DNA from: Pseudomonadota bacterium
Lineage (GTDB): Bacteria > Pseudomonadota > Gammaproteobacteria > Steroidobacterales > Steroidobacteraceae
Assembly: GCA_021779875.1 (NCBI GenBank)
Contig: JAJXZV010000069.1
Location: forward strand, 1-16,335
Reading direction: 5' to 3'
DNA length: 16,335 nucleotides
Below are positions 1 through 7,604 of the stretch, one piece after another (the stretch's first letter is position 1; each line of letters opens with the position of its first letter). The notes under the pieces are model-generated. The model searched no databases. It saw nothing but the letters and a program-made list of their open reading frames with translations, and was not told the origin of the DNA. Both the position numbers and the translations under genes were made by a program.

Positions 1-2
1 CC

Positions 3-626
3 GGTTATGCGGCGCGCCGGTCCGCGGTCGTGCACGTGGCGGGCGCGACGGCCGACGCCCAGGTGTCGCGCGCGCTGGCGGACGGCCAGTGCGCGACGGT
101 GGTGGATGCCTCGCTGCGCGAATTCGGCGCCCTGCGGCGCGGCCAGGATGTGTGGTTCGTAGTGGCGGCACCGCTCCCTCTGCCGACGGCGGCCGACGCA
201 CCGGCCGTCGACCGGCTCATCGTCGCCGTGGTCAACGAGGCGCGCCAAGCGGGCCGCCGGTGCGGTGCGCGGTATTTCCCGCCGGTCGCGCCGCTCACCC
301 TCGATGACTCGCTGACCGCCGCCGCGCTCGCCCACTCGCGCGACATGGCGAGGCACCGGGAATTCGACCATCGCGGCCACGACGGCAGCACGCCCGCGGT
401 GCGCGTGCGGCGCGCGGGCTACGGCCCCTACCGGCTGGTCGGGGAGAACATCGCGGCGGGCGCCATGACGGCGCTGGAGGCGGCGCGCGGCTGGCTCGCG
501 AGCCCGGCGCACTGCGAGAACATCATGGACGGGCGATTCACCCAGATCGGCGTCGCCTACGCGGTGAATCTCGACGACGATTCGCGCGTGTATTGGACAC
601 AGGACTTCGCGGCTCCGCGCCGCTAG
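3..626 (+). CDS. CAP-domain (SCP/PR-1-like) protein, 5'-truncated
   Basis: The frame is open to the window edge, so the true start lies upstream; the GTG at 30 is only an internal candidate. 207 residues are visible. The C-terminal two thirds form a CAP domain, a secreted fold found in extracytoplasmic bacterial proteins of mostly unknown function. Visible marks are ALAHSRDMA, the FDH motif, GENIAAG and SPAHCENIMDGRFTQIGVAYA. A Cys in RRCGARYFPP and the Cys of AHCENI are typical of proteobacterial members and could form a disulfide. The about 60 residues before the domain show no family I recognise. Signal peptide or anchor would be in the missing part. The stop TAG (624-626) shares the CTAG tetranucleotide with the stop of the convergent exporter gene. 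Family assignment is firm; role unknown. Confidence 0.85.
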   Translation, partial: GYAARRSAVVHVAGATADAQVSRALADGQCATVVDASLREFGALRRGQDVWFVVAAPLPLPTAADAPAVDRLIVAVVNEARQAGRRCGARYFPPVAPLTLDDSLTAAALAHSRDMARHREFDHRGHDGSTPAVRVRRAGYGPYRLVGENIAAGAMTALEAARGWLASPAHCENIMDGRFTQIGVAYAVNLDDDSRVYWTQDFAAPRR

Positions 627-2152
627 TCGAGCACCGCGTGCGCGTCCTGCGCGGGCCCCGCCTGGCGCGGCGTGCGGATCAGCAGCAGCAGGGGCATGAC
701 CAGCAGCGTCAAATAGAGCATGAGGCGGAAGTCGTTCACGTAGGCGATCATCGCCGCCTGCTGGCGGATCATGGCGTCGAGGGCCGCCGTGCCCGCAGGG
801 CGCGAGAGGTCGTAGGCGGCGGCGACCGCGGGGTCGTTCCATGCGGGGTTGGCGAGGGTGACGTGTTCGACCAGCTTCGCGTGGGTCGACGTGGAATTGC
901 GCGCGAGCACGGTCTGCACCAGGGAGATGCCGATGCTGCTGCCGATGTTGCGCACCAGGCTGTAGATCGCCGTGCCCTGCGCGCGCATCTGCGGCGCGAG
1001 GGTGGCGAACGAGGCCGCGCTCAGCGGCACGAACACGAGGCCCGTGCCCACGCCCTGGATCACCCCGGGCCAGACGATGTCGCCGACCGACAAATCGAGC
1101 GAGTAGCCGCACATCCACCACAGCGCGAGCGCCGTGACGGCGAAACCGGCGAGCAGCGTGAGGCGCAGGTCCACCCGGCCGATGATCCGGCCGGCGATCA
1201 GCATGGCGAACATGGTGCCGAAGCCGGCGGGCGCGGTGACCAGGCCCGTGGTCGCCACGGGATAGCCGACCAGCGACTCGAGCATCGTCGGGGTCAGCGC
1301 GCGGGTGGCGTACAGGACGAGCCCGACGATGAAGATGAACAGCAGCCCGGTCACGTAGTTGCCGTTGCCGAGCAGCCGGTGGTCGAAGAACGAGCGATCG
1401 ACCGGCGTCAACGCCGTGTGCGCCACGAAGTAGATGAACGACACGCCGAGCACGATGACCTCGGTCCAGGTCTCCGCCGACGAGAACCAATCGTTCTGCT
1501 CGCCGCGGTCGAGCAGCATTTGCAGCGCGCCGATCGCGAGACTCAGCGTGGCGAAGCCGAACAGGTCGAAGCGCATGCGCCGCGACCCGGCCGCGGGCCG
1601 GATGTAACGCCAGATGCCGTACAAGGCGAGCACCCCGACGGGGATGTTGATGAAGAACACCCAGCGCCAGTCGTAACGGTCCGTCAGCCAGCCGCCGAGC
1701 GCCGGTCCGAGGATCGGACCGACCATGACGCCCATGCCCCAGATGGCCATGGCCGAGCCCTGCTTCTCGCGCGGGTTGATCTCCATCAGCACCACCTGCG
1801 CGAGCGGCACGAGCGCGGCGCCGAACACGCCCTGCAGCAGCCGCGCCGCGACGATCTGGGCGAGGGTCGAGGACAGCCCGCACAGCGCCGAGGCCACCGT
1901 GAAGCCGCCGACCGAGGCGAGGAAGATGTTCTTCTGCCCGTGGCGGTCGACCAGCCAACCGGTCAACGGGGTGGCGATGGCGGCCGCCACGATGTACGCC
2001 GTGAGCACCCAGGCGATCTGGTCCTGCGAGGCCGAGAGGCTGCCCTGCATGTGGGGCAGGGCCACGTTCGCGATGGTGCTGTCGAGCGTCTGCATGATGG
2101 TCGCGAGCATGATCGACAGCGTGATCATGCGCCGTTCGAGCGCGCCGATCAT
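623..2152 (-). CDS. DHA2-family MFS drug exporter (EmrB/QacA type)
   Basis: 509-residue inner-membrane proton-driven exporter of the 14-helix DHA2 subfamily, usual length for EmrB. Motif D1 is LDSTIANVALP (residues 23-33), motif A is GWLVDRHGQK (65-74), motif C is GPILGPALGGWL (145-156), followed by the EmrB-typical DWRWVFFINIPVG. The start ATG overlaps the stop of the upstream marR-type gene in an ATGA, so the two are translationally coupled and the exporter is very probably controlled by that regulator. EmrB proteins usually work with a membrane-fusion partner EmrA and a TolC-like channel; neither is encoded here, so the protein either works alone, as some DHA2 pumps do, or borrows partners. 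Substrate cannot be read from the sequence. Methionine 9 is an alternative start that would leave the transmembrane core intact. Confidence 0.93.
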   Translation of the reverse strand: MIGALERRMITLSIMLATIMQTLDSTIANVALPHMQGSLSASQDQIAWVLTAYIVAAAIATPLTGWLVDRHGQKNIFLASVGGFTVASALCGLSSTLAQIVAARLLQGVFGAALVPLAQVVLMEINPREKQGSAMAIWGMGVMVGPILGPALGGWLTDRYDWRWVFFINIPVGVLALYGIWRYIRPAAGSRRMRFDLFGFATLSLAIGALQMLLDRGEQNDWFSSAETWTEVIVLGVSFIYFVAHTALTPVDRSFFDHRLLGNGNYVTGLLFIFIVGLVLYATRALTPTMLESLVGYPVATTGLVTAPAGFGTMFAMLIAGRIIGRVDLRLTLLAGFAVTALALWWMCGYSLDLSVGDIVWPGVIQGVGTGLVFVPLSAASFATLAPQMRAQGTAIYSLVRNIGSSIGISLVQTVLARNSTSTHAKLVEHVTLANPAWNDPAVAAAYDLSRPAGTAALDAMIRQQAAMIAYVNDFRLMLYLTLLVMPLLLLIRTPRQAGPAQDAHAVLD

Positions 2153-2583
2153 GGACTCGCGTCGATCAGGCTCTGCAGCGTTTCGAGCACCCGCGTCGCG
2201 GTCTCGAGGTCCTTCGGATCCACGTCGGCGAGCAGTTCCCGGCGCACGGCGGCGGCGGCGGCCTGCACCGTCTCGTAGAGTCGACGACCGGCCTCCGTGA
2301 GCACGATGTGCTTGACGCGCCGGTCGGTGCTCGAGGGCGCACGGTTCACGAGACCGGCCTTCACCAGCCGATCGATCATCGCGACCATGGTCGCGCCTTC
2401 GACGCCCAGCCGGTCGGCGAGCTCGGATTGGGACAGGGGCGAACGCGCCTTGGCCGCCACCGCAATGGTCATCCAGCCGGCCTGGCTGAGCCCGAGGTGT
2501 CTGAGGCGCCGGTCCACGGCCTGGCGCCAGGCGCGCGCCGTGTTGTGCAGAGCGCCGGCGAAACGCTCGCCCGATTCGGTCAT
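2149..2583 (-). CDS. MarR-family transcriptional regulator
   Basis: 144-residue regulator, normal MarR length. The winged-helix core spans about residues 30-100: SQSELADRLGVEGATMVAMIDRLVKAGLV is the helix-turn-helix region, and STDRRVKHIVLTEAGR is the wing with the family-typical DRR. MarR proteins are dimers that usually repress their own operon and release DNA when a small molecule or oxidant binds. I chose the ATG at 2583 (MTESGERF); a longer reading of the frame would run through the operator and the promoter region and has no family similarity. The stop overlaps the exporter start by 4 nt, so this is a two-gene operon. A palindromic operator lies 11 bases before the start codon. There is one Met but no Cys near the N-terminus, so an OhrR-type cysteine switch is unlikely. 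Confidence 0.93.
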   Translation of the reverse strand: MTESGERFAGALHNTARAWRQAVDRRLRHLGLSQAGWMTIAVAAKARSPLSQSELADRLGVEGATMVAMIDRLVKAGLVNRAPSSTDRRVKHIVLTEAGRRLYETVQAAAAAVRRELLADVDPKDLETATRVLETLQSLIDASP

Positions 2584-2593
2584 CGAAAGCCCG

Positions 2594-2619
2594 CTAATTG
2601 TTAGATATCTAACTAATAG
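2594..2619. promoter_or_regulatory. Palindromic operator of the MarR regulator
   Basis: GTTAGATATCTAAC at 2600-2613 is a perfect 14-bp palindrome. It extends to a 26-bp imperfect palindrome (2594-2619) with only two mismatched base pairs (2599/2614 and 2597/2616). It is an AT-rich island in GC-rich DNA and sits between the marR-type gene (starts 2583, minus) and the CBS gene (starts 2696, plus). Size and shape fit MarR-family operators. Its position next to the marR start implies it overlaps that promoter, so autorepression is the natural reading; control of the divergent CBS gene is possible. Confidence 0.7.
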
Positions 2620-2695
2620 CCTACGGCCTGCCGCGCTTCGATGCAACTTCTCCGCCGCGCCGGAACCTCGGCGCAATCGGCGAGTCTTTGCAGGG

Positions 2696-3241
2696 GTGAC
2701 TACCACGACATTCGCCAGCATCCCCATTCCGGGAGAGGGCCTGCTGCCCCGGCGCCAAGTGGCCGACGGGCAGTTGCTCGGGCCCGACGATCCGGCCATC
2801 CACGTGATCACGGATTTCACGCGCGAGCACCCGGCCACGGTGGACGAGGACCGGCAGATCGACGATGCGCTCGCGGACATGGTCCGCGCCGGCGTGCGCG
2901 CGCTGCTGGTGATGCGCGATCACCGCATCGTCGGCCTGGTCACCTCCTACGACATCCAGGGCGAGCGGCCCATGCAGTTCCTGCAGGCCTCCAACTACAG
3001 CCGGCACGAGGACATTCGCGTCATCGACGTGATGACCCCCTGGGAACAGCTGGTCGCGGTCGGCTGGCACGAATTGCAGTCGGCGACGGCGCGCGAACTG
3101 CTGCACGTGTTCGAGGCGACCGGCCGGACGCATCTGCTGGTGATCGATCCGTCCGGCGATCGCTCCGGCTGCGTGGTGCGCGCCCTGGTGTCCCGTACCC
3201 GCCTCGAGCGGCAGCTGACCGGGCTACGACGCGTGGGCTGA
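2696..3241 (+). CDS. CBS-domain pair protein
   Basis: 181-residue cytoplasmic protein with two tandem CBS motifs, roughly residues 35-90 and 108-172. CBS pairs (Bateman modules) bind adenine nucleotides or similar ligands and regulate a partner. The first repeat reads ADMVRAGVRALLVM then IVGLVTSYDI; the second begins IRVIDVMTPWEQ and contains RTHLLVID and an ALVSRTRLERQL end. No enzyme or transporter domain is attached, so it is a stand-alone CBS protein whose partner is unknown. I chose GTG 2696 because the N-terminus VTTTTFASIPIP matches the style of small proteobacterial CBS proteins; no good Shine-Dalgarno sequence is seen and GTG at 2757 or so (QVADGQ) is possible. It is divergent from the marR-exporter unit, and its last 18 bases overlap the convergent permease gene. 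Confidence 0.8.
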   Translation: MTTTTFASIPIPGEGLLPRRQVADGQLLGPDDPAIHVITDFTREHPATVDEDRQIDDALADMVRAGVRALLVMRDHRIVGLVTSYDIQGERPMQFLQASNYSRHEDIRVIDVMTPWEQLVAVGWHELQSATARELLHVFEATGRTHLLVIDPSGDRSGCVVRALVSRTRLERQLTGLRRVG

Positions 3242-4543
3242 CCGCCACCGCCGCCGGCGCATCGCCAGGTACATCGGCGCCCCGAGCGCCAGCAGCACGA
3301 AGCCCCAGATCACGGCGTCCGACCCCGCGCCCGCAATGGCCCAGAGCGAATACAGGGCGCCGAGCGTGCCGACGAGCGCGAGGCTGCCGGCGCGGTAGGT
3401 GCCCGCGAACCGCCCGAGATACTGCAGACGCAGCAGCGCGAGGGAGCACAGCAGATAGGTCACCAGGCAGGCGGTGGTGGACAGCAGGATCATGAAGGTG
3501 AACACGCTGACCATCGACTTCTGATGGTTCATCAGCACCAGCACGGTGACCAGCGCGCTGCTGAACCACAGCGCGAAGGAGGGCGTGCCGCGCGGCGAAT
3601 CCTGGGCGAACACGGACGGGAATACGCCGTTCTTGGCCATCACGTTGGGCATCTCCCCCTGCAGCAGGATCCAGCCGTTGAGCGCGCCGAATCCGCTGAT
3701 CGCCGCCAGCACCGCGACCGCCTTGCCCGCCGCGCCGCCCCAGTACCGCGCCACCAGGTCGACGAACGGGGCATCCGAGGTCGCCAGCGTCCGCTGCGGC
3801 AGGAGCAGGATCACCGTGGTGCAGGCGAGCACGCAGATGAGCGCCGTGGCCAGGGTGCCGACCAGCGTGGCGCGCGGAATCGTGCGGGCGGGATCGCGAA
3901 CCTTGCTCGCCGGAACGGTGGCGGACTCGAGGCCGAGCAGCGCCCACAACGTGAGCGTGGCCGACGCGGTGGTGCCGTCCAAGGAGATCGGGATGCTCGA
4001 GGCGACCACGGCGGCGGGACGCAGGAACGCGAGGCCGAGCACGATCACGGCCAGCAGCGGCAGGATCTTGAGCACGGTGGTCACGCTCTGCACCCAGCCG
4101 GCCGCCTTCACCCCGTACCAATTGATCAGGGTGAGCGACCACAGCAGCAGCAGCGAGACGGCGGCGGATGCGCCCGGCACGCGGGCGATCCACGGCAGCA
4201 GGGAGCTCAGGTAGCTGACCGTTCCGGTCGCGATGGACACGTTGCCCACCCAGACCGAGATCCAGTAGCCCCAGGCGACGATGAACGCCGGAAAAGGCCC
4301 GAACGCGAGGCGCACGTAGGCATAGGGTCCGCCAGCCTCGGGAATGGCGCGGCTCAGGCGGGCGAACACCACGGCGAGCACCAGGGCGCCGCAGGTGGTG
4401 AAGGCCCAGCCGATCAGGCTGTTGAGCCCGTAGGGTGCGATCGAGGCGGGCAGCATGAAGATGCCCGATCCGATGGTGTTCCCGACCACCAAGGCCACGC
4501 ACATCCAGAAACCGAGCAGCTGCGGGCGCGCGCCGGGCGGCAT
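3224..4543 (-). CDS. APC-family amino acid/polyamine antiporter (AdiC/PotE-like)
   Basis: Inner-membrane transporter of the basic amino acid/polyamine antiporter group, 439 residues from this start (AdiC is about 445). The first helix carries GNTIGSGIFMLPAS, the substrate carboxylate/amine-binding loop equivalent to GNIMGSGVFLLPA of AdiC, and the stretch WGYWISVWVGNVSIATGTVSYLS parallels AdiC helix 3, whose Asn helps bind arginine. Members exchange an amino acid for its decarboxylated amine or take up amines with protons. A longer start at 4603 (459 residues) is open, but a good promoter (-35 at 4606-4611, -10 at 4583-4588) would start transcripts downstream of that codon, so ATG 4543 is preferred. 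Neither start has a clear Shine-Dalgarno sequence. Its neighbour in the opposite direction is a putrescine-type binding protein, consistent with an amine substrate. Confidence 0.85.
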   Translation of the reverse strand: MPPGARPQLLGFWMCVALVVGNTIGSGIFMLPASIAPYGLNSLIGWAFTTCGALVLAVVFARLSRAIPEAGGPYAYVRLAFGPFPAFIVAWGYWISVWVGNVSIATGTVSYLSSLLPWIARVPGASAAVSLLLLWSLTLINWYGVKAAGWVQSVTTVLKILPLLAVIVLGLAFLRPAAVVASSIPISLDGTTASATLTLWALLGLESATVPASKVRDPARTIPRATLVGTLATALICVLACTTVILLLPQRTLATSDAPFVDLVARYWGGAAGKAVAVLAAISGFGALNGWILLQGEMPNVMAKNGVFPSVFAQDSPRGTPSFALWFSSALVTVLVLMNHQKSMVSVFTFMILLSTTACLVTYLLCSLALLRLQYLGRFAGTYRAGSLALVGTLGALYSLWAIAGAGSDAVIWGFVLLALGAPMYLAMRRRRWRSAHAS

Positions 4544-4582
4544 CAGATCGACGCGCCGGCGTGAACGGATTGCATCGCCCGC

Positions 4583-4611
4583 ATCGTAATGACTTTTCGG
4601 CATCGAATCAA
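4583..4611 (-). promoter_or_regulatory. Probable sigma70 promoter of the APC permease
   Basis: On the minus strand TTGATT (4611-4606) and TACGAT (4588-4583) are separated by exactly 17 bases; each matches four of six consensus positions. A transcript would begin near 4576, giving a leader of about 32 nt to ATG 4543. This placement is the main argument against the longer start at 4603. Confidence 0.45.
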
Positions 4612-4639
4612 AAGGGCGATCGAGGTGCTAGACTTTTCG
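4591..4639 (+). repeat. Short direct repeat GACTTTTCG, two copies
   Basis: GACTTTTCG occurs at 4591-4599 and 4631-4639, start to start exactly 40 bases, close to four helical turns. Both copies lie between the permease and the divergent potF-like gene, one inside the predicted permease promoter and one just before the potF start. A pair of regulator half-sites is possible; chance is not excluded for a 9-mer. Confidence 0.4.
4626..4634 (+). promoter_or_regulatory. Possible extended -10 of the potF-like gene
   Basis: TGCTAGACT has the TGn of an extended -10 followed by TAGACT, 8 bases before ATG 4643. No convincing -35 lies 16-18 bases upstream (AATCAA). If used, the message would have almost no leader. 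The same TGCTAG core recurs before the aminotransferase gene at 14711-14719. Confidence 0.3.
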
Positions 4640-4642
4640 CCC

Positions 4643-5767
4643 ATGACGAACCGCCGACGGCGGACGATGTTCTCGTGGGCTGGCGGCCTGGCGCTCGGTG
4701 CGATCGCCCTGGCCTCGATTGCGTTCCAGCCGGCCGCCGGCGGCGAGCGGCTGCTGTATGTCTACAACTGGTCCGATTTCATCGGACCGCGCACGATCGA
4801 GGAATTCGAGCGTCTGACCGGCATCAAGGTCGTCTATGACGTCTACGACGCCGAGGAGACGATGGAGGCGCGGTTGCTCGCCGGCGGATCCGGCTACGAC
4901 GTCGTGGGCGCTTCCAGCGAGTTCTTCGGGCGCGAGATCAGAGCGGGCGCCTACGAGGCGCTCGACAAGACCCGGCTGCCCAACTGGGGCAATCTCGATC
5001 CGCGGGTTCTGGCGATCCAGGCGTCTTCGGATCCCGGCAACGCTCATGCGGTGCCGTACCTGCACGCCATGAACGGCTTCGCCTACAACGTCGACCTGGT
5101 GAGGGCGCGCATGCCCGCCGCGCCCGTGGACAGTCTCGACATGCTGTTCAAGCCGGAGGTGGTGGCCCGATTCGCCGACTGCGGCGTGACCTTTCTCGAC
5201 TCGCCGGAGGACGTGCTGCAGCTGGCGTTGCGCTACCTCGGATTGGACCCGAACACGACCAGTGCCGCGGACTACCGGGCCGCCGAGCGCCTGCTGCTCA
5301 AGGTGCGCCCCTACGTGCGCGCCTTCGACTCGGTGGAATACATGAACACGCTCGCCAACGGGGAGGTCTGTCTGGCGATGTCTTGGTCCAGCGATTACGC
5401 CGTGGCGATGGCCCGCGCCCGCGCCGCGGGTCTCGACGTCAAGCTGGCCTACAGCGTGCCCAAGGAAGGGGCCAATCTGAACTTCTTCTCGCTGTTGATT
5501 CCCGCGGGAGCACCGCATCCCGATGCGGCACACCAGTTCCTGAACTTCATGTTGACCCCGCGCGTGATCGCCGACGTCACCAACAGCATCTTCTACGGCA
5601 ACGACAACCTGGCGTCCCGGCCGCTGGTCGACCCGCGGATCCTCGCCGATTCCACCCTGTACCCGACGGCGGCCATGGAAGCGCGGCTGTTCGTGGCCAC
5701 CGAGCCGAGCGCCGCGACCGAGCGGCTGCGCACGCGCATCTGGACCCGGATCAAGACGGCCAAGTGA
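4643..5767 (+). CDS. potF: Periplasmic polyamine-binding protein (PotF-like)
   Basis: 374 residues with a Sec signal peptide: RRRR near residue 5, a hydrophobic stretch to about 28 and cleavage around PAAGG (30-34). It is the extracellular binding protein of a polyamine ABC importer. YNWSDFI (41-47), LDSPEDV (185-191), LANGEVCLAMSW (237-248) and the C-terminal RTRIWTRIKT closely follow E. coli PotF. From my memory of PotF, pocket residues W37, D39, E185, W244, D247, F276 and Y314 are kept here (W43, D45, E189, W248, D251, F281, Y318), but Y40 is F46, the WATT stretch is HAMN (141-144), and D278 is S283. The ligand may therefore differ from putrescine. ATG 4643 is preferred to upstream ATG 4589, which would add a charged tail before the signal peptide. 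Permease genes for it lie convergently; no ATPase gene is adjacent. Confidence 0.9.
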   Translation: MTNRRRRTMFSWAGGLALGAIALASIAFQPAAGGERLLYVYNWSDFIGPRTIEEFERLTGIKVVYDVYDAEETMEARLLAGGSGYDVVGASSEFFGREIRAGAYEALDKTRLPNWGNLDPRVLAIQASSDPGNAHAVPYLHAMNGFAYNVDLVRARMPAAPVDSLDMLFKPEVVARFADCGVTFLDSPEDVLQLALRYLGLDPNTTSAADYRAAERLLLKVRPYVRAFDSVEYMNTLANGEVCLAMSWSSDYAVAMARARAAGLDVKLAYSVPKEGANLNFFSLLIPAGAPHPDAAHQFLNFMLTPRVIADVTNSIFYGNDNLASRPLVDPRILADSTLYPTAAMEARLFVATEPSAATERLRTRIWTRIKTAK

Positions 5768-5783
5768 GATCCGGCGGGCGCGC

Positions 5784-5804
5784 CCCGGCGGTCACGCCGC
5801 CGGG
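5784..5804. terminator. GC hairpin between convergent genes
   Basis: CCCGGCGG (5784-5791) and CCGCCGGG (5797-5804) form a perfect 8-bp stem with a TCACG loop that includes the potI stop codon. It sits between the stops of two convergent genes and could end transcription from both sides. There is no clear T-run on either strand, so it is at best an atypical terminator. Confidence 0.4.
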
Positions 5805-6634
5805 TGGCGCTCGGCCAGCTGCATCTGCACCGCGCGGGTGCGCTCGGTCCGGCGCATGACGTAGCCGGCGAGCAGGATGCAGGCGCCCACGGCGCAGATG
5901 ATCACGCTCGCCAGCGCGTTGACGTCGGGGCTGAGGCCGAGCTTCACCCTCGAGAAGATCACCATGGGCAGCGTGCTCGCGCCGGGCCCCGACACGAAGC
6001 TCGAGATCACGAGATCGTCGAGCGACAGCGTCATGCACAGCAGCCAGCTCGAGGCGAGGGCGGGCAGCATGGCCGGGAGCGTCGTGTCGAGGAAGGCGCG
6101 CACCGGACCGGATCCGAGGTCCATGGCCGCCTCCTCCAGCGAGGGATCGAACCCCTGCAGCCGCGACTGCACGGTGACCGTGACGTAGGCGGTGCAGAAG
6201 GCGAGATGGGAGATCACGATGGTCGTGACGCCCCGGTGGGGCCAGCCGAACACGTGCAGCATCGAGACGAACAGCAGCAGCTGCGTGATTCCGGTGATGA
6301 TCTCCGGCATCACGAGCGGGGCGTTGACCATGCCGGTGAGCAGCAGCCGCCCGCGAAAGTTCGCGAACCGGACGAGTGCGACGGCCGCGAGGGTGCCCAG
6401 CAGCACCGAGCCCGTGGCCACCATCAGTCCGATCTCGAGCGAGAGCCGGGCCGCGTCCAGGATCTGGTCGTCGTGCAGCAGCTTGACGTACCACCCGGTC
6501 GAGAATCCACCCCAGACGTTCACGAGGGCCGAGCCGTTGAACGAGTACGCGACCAGCACCAGGATGGGGACGTACAGCACGGCGATTCCGAGCCACAGCG
6601 AACCGAGCAGCAGCGGCGGCGGACGCCCGGTCAC
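5792..6634 (-). CDS. potI: Polyamine ABC transporter permease PotI
   Basis: 280-residue inner-membrane permease with about six helices. The cytoplasmic EAA loop that docks the ATPase is at about residues 165-187 (PSLEEAAMDLGSGPVRAF). The C-terminal part SLDDLVISSFVSGPGASTLP and FSRVKLGLSPDVNALA follows E. coli PotI almost residue by residue. The start is GTG (6632-6634), overlapping the potH stop as GTGA, so the two permeases are translationally coupled and would form the heterodimeric channel. The last codons fall in a GC hairpin that separates it from the convergent binding-protein gene. The intact EAA loop means a partner ATPase is expected, but no such gene lies beside it. Confidence 0.93.
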   Translation of the reverse strand: MTGRPPPLLLGSLWLGIAVLYVPILVLVAYSFNGSALVNVWGGFSTGWYVKLLHDDQILDAARLSLEIGLMVATGSVLLGTLAAVALVRFANFRGRLLLTGMVNAPLVMPEIITGITQLLLFVSMLHVFGWPHRGVTTIVISHLAFCTAYVTVTVQSRLQGFDPSLEEAAMDLGSGPVRAFLDTTLPAMLPALASSWLLCMTLSLDDLVISSFVSGPGASTLPMVIFSRVKLGLSPDVNALASVIICAVGACILLAGYVMRRTERTRAVQMQLAERHPAA

Positions 6635-7587
6635 CGGGCCCGTTCCGGCACGCGGGTGCTGTAGTGCTGGTAAAGCGCGATCGGGCCCACGAGCAGCACC
6701 AGGAACACCACGGCGACGGCGGACGCCACGGGCCAGTCGCGGTTGCCGAAGAACTCGTCCCAGAGTACGCGGCCGATCATGAGGCTGTCGGCACCGCCGA
6801 GCAGCGCGGGGATCACGAATTCACCCACCGCCGGAATGAACACCAGCATCGATCCGGCGATCACGCCGGGCATGGACAGCGGCAGCGTGACCTCCAGGAA
6901 TACCCGCCAAGGCGGGCTGCCGAGATCCGCCGCCGCTTCGACCAGCGATCGGTCGAGCTTCTCGAGCGTCGTGTACAGGGGCAGCACCATGAACGGAAGA
7001 TACGAGTAGATGATGCCGATGTAGACGGCCGCGGCCGTGTGCATGATCTGCAGCGGATGGTCGATCAGGTGCAGGCGCAGCAGCACGGAATTCAGGACGC
7101 CGTTCTCCCGGATGATGCCCTCGAGCGCGTACACTCGCAGCAGGAACGAGGTCCAGAACGGCAGGATGACGATGAGCAGCAGCACGCTCTGCGTGCTCGG
7201 GCGCATCCGTGCGATGGCATAGGCCATGGGATAGCCCAAGAGCAGGCATACGATGGTGGAGACGAGCGCCGTCTTGAGCGAATACAGATACGCGTACCCG
7301 TACAGCTCGTCGGTGAACAGATAGCGGAAATTGCCGAGATTCAGGCGCAGATGGATGTGCCAGTCGGGCGTGATGGATAGAATGTCGGCGTACGGGGGAA
7401 TGTGAATCGCCTGCTCCGACAGGCTGATCATCAGCGAGAAGGCGAACGGCACGAGGAAGAAGGTGAACAGAAACACCATGGGCGGCAGGATGACGAGCCA
7501 TTTTCCCTGGCGCGCGAGCCACGTGCGACGGGCCCCCGGGTCCGCCGCACTCCGCGGCGCGCCGCCGTCGCGTCCGGTGCTGGTCAT
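6631..7587 (-). CDS. potH: Polyamine ABC transporter permease PotH
   Basis: 318-residue inner-membrane permease. The N-terminal about 30 residues are polar and basic and lie in the cytoplasm, then a hydrophobic first helix at 31-55. The EAA loop is SLVEAAADLGSPPWRVF (214-230). The stretch SMLVFIPAVGEFVIPALLGG, then MIGRVLWDEFF and NRDWPVASAVAV, is nearly identical to E. coli PotH, so the assignment is firm. It is the first gene of the potH-potI pair. Its ATG (7587) is only 17 bp from the start of the divergent regulator gene, so promoters must lie within the opposing coding regions. AGGA lies about 10 bases before the ATG as a weak ribosome site. No PotG-type ATPase gene is linked. Confidence 0.94.
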   Translation of the reverse strand: MTSTGRDGGAPRSAADPGARRTWLARQGKWLVILPPMVFLFTFFLVPFAFSLMISLSEQAIHIPPYADILSITPDWHIHLRLNLGNFRYLFTDELYGYAYLYSLKTALVSTIVCLLLGYPMAYAIARMRPSTQSVLLLIVILPFWTSFLLRVYALEGIIRENGVLNSVLLRLHLIDHPLQIMHTAAAVYIGIIYSYLPFMVLPLYTTLEKLDRSLVEAAADLGSPPWRVFLEVTLPLSMPGVIAGSMLVFIPAVGEFVIPALLGGADSLMIGRVLWDEFFGNRDWPVASAVAVVFLVLLVGPIALYQHYSTRVPERAR

Positions 7588-7604
7588 GAGAAGGCCATCC
7601 TAGC

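Noticed and set aside
623..626. CTAG shared by two convergent stop codons
   Set aside because: A neat arrangement but common in compact genomes; no function implied.
593..2278. A 561-codon frame antisense to the exporter
   Set aside because: Composition is His/Arg/Asp-rich without motifs, while the opposite strand has all DHA2 motifs.
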